From: Steromphala cineraria
Lineage: Eukaryota; Mollusca; Gastropoda; Trochida; Trochidae
NCBI GenBank assembly: GCA_916613615.1
Contig: OU744734.1
Span: 34,726,801-34,790,800, forward strand
Direction of reading: 5' to 3'
Length of the DNA: 64,000 bases
A program made the position numbers and the translations under genes. Positions 63,992 through 64,000 of this stretch are shown here, piece after piece (the stretch's first letter is position 1; the number at the start of each line of letters is the position of its first letter). The notes beneath the pieces were generated by a model that saw only the letters and a program-made list of their open reading frames with translations, was not told the origin of the DNA and searched no databases.

Positions 63992-64000
63992 GTGAGTTGT

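Noticed and set aside
62746..63039. Related short open frames on both strands (102 and 71 codons)
   Set aside because: Mirror translations of the two arms of the fold-back element.
1..64000. CRISPR arrays, operons, bacterial promoters or ribosome binding sites
   Set aside because: The window is spliced eukaryotic DNA; the regular repeats seen are transposons or local tandem duplications.

Overview
The window is eukaryotic genomic DNA filled almost entirely by one large intron-rich gene on the + strand. I could place 71 exons (270..63991), all with GT/AG borders and matching phase, that join into 4015 codons without a stop. The product is an axonemal dynein heavy chain, and its wording matches DNAH2 best (inner-arm dynein f/I1, 1-beta heavy chain). 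Both ends run off the window: a few hundred N-terminal residues and roughly the last 80-90 residues are missing. I saw no second gene on either strand.

Layout of the protein: tail (exons 1-16, 270..15822), linker (exons 17-28, 16360..26647), AAA1 (29-32), AAA2 (33-37), AAA3 (38-43), AAA4 (44-49), stalk and microtubule-binding domain (50-54), AAA5 (54-59), AAA6 (60-65) and C-terminal region (66-71). P-loops for AAA1 to AAA4 are all visible.

The organism is probably a marine mollusc (gastropod or bivalve). This is inferred from AT-rich introns of about 0.3-3 kb, dispersed repeats of kinds I remember from molluscan DNA (a 50-55 bp motif ending in CTCACTCACT, tRNA-derived SINEs, a Pearl-like element with tandem core repeats), and an invertebrate-looking DNAH2. 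It rests on memory, not on a search.

The introns hold the unexpected material. (1) At four exons (6, 33, 55, 59) the splice junction itself, with 20-50 nt of coding sequence, was tandemly duplicated into the intron; several copies keep an intact AG or GT but carry stops. (2) A 360-bp insertion in intron 13 with a 14-bp target duplication carries a TATA-like box and a complete type I hammerhead ribozyme; a decayed copy of the promoter-ribozyme module lies on the - strand at 63.4 kb, and a related copy at 35.2 kb stops within 2 nt of the predicted cleavage site. (3) A short repeat occurs at least 12 times, always in the sense direction, and at several exons sits just upstream of the acceptor. 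(4) There are many non-autonomous transposons with readable target duplications: three fold-back elements with 9-bp duplications, a piggyBac-like element at TTAA, three TA-flanked elements, and a 171-bp satellite inside a terminal-inverted-repeat element.
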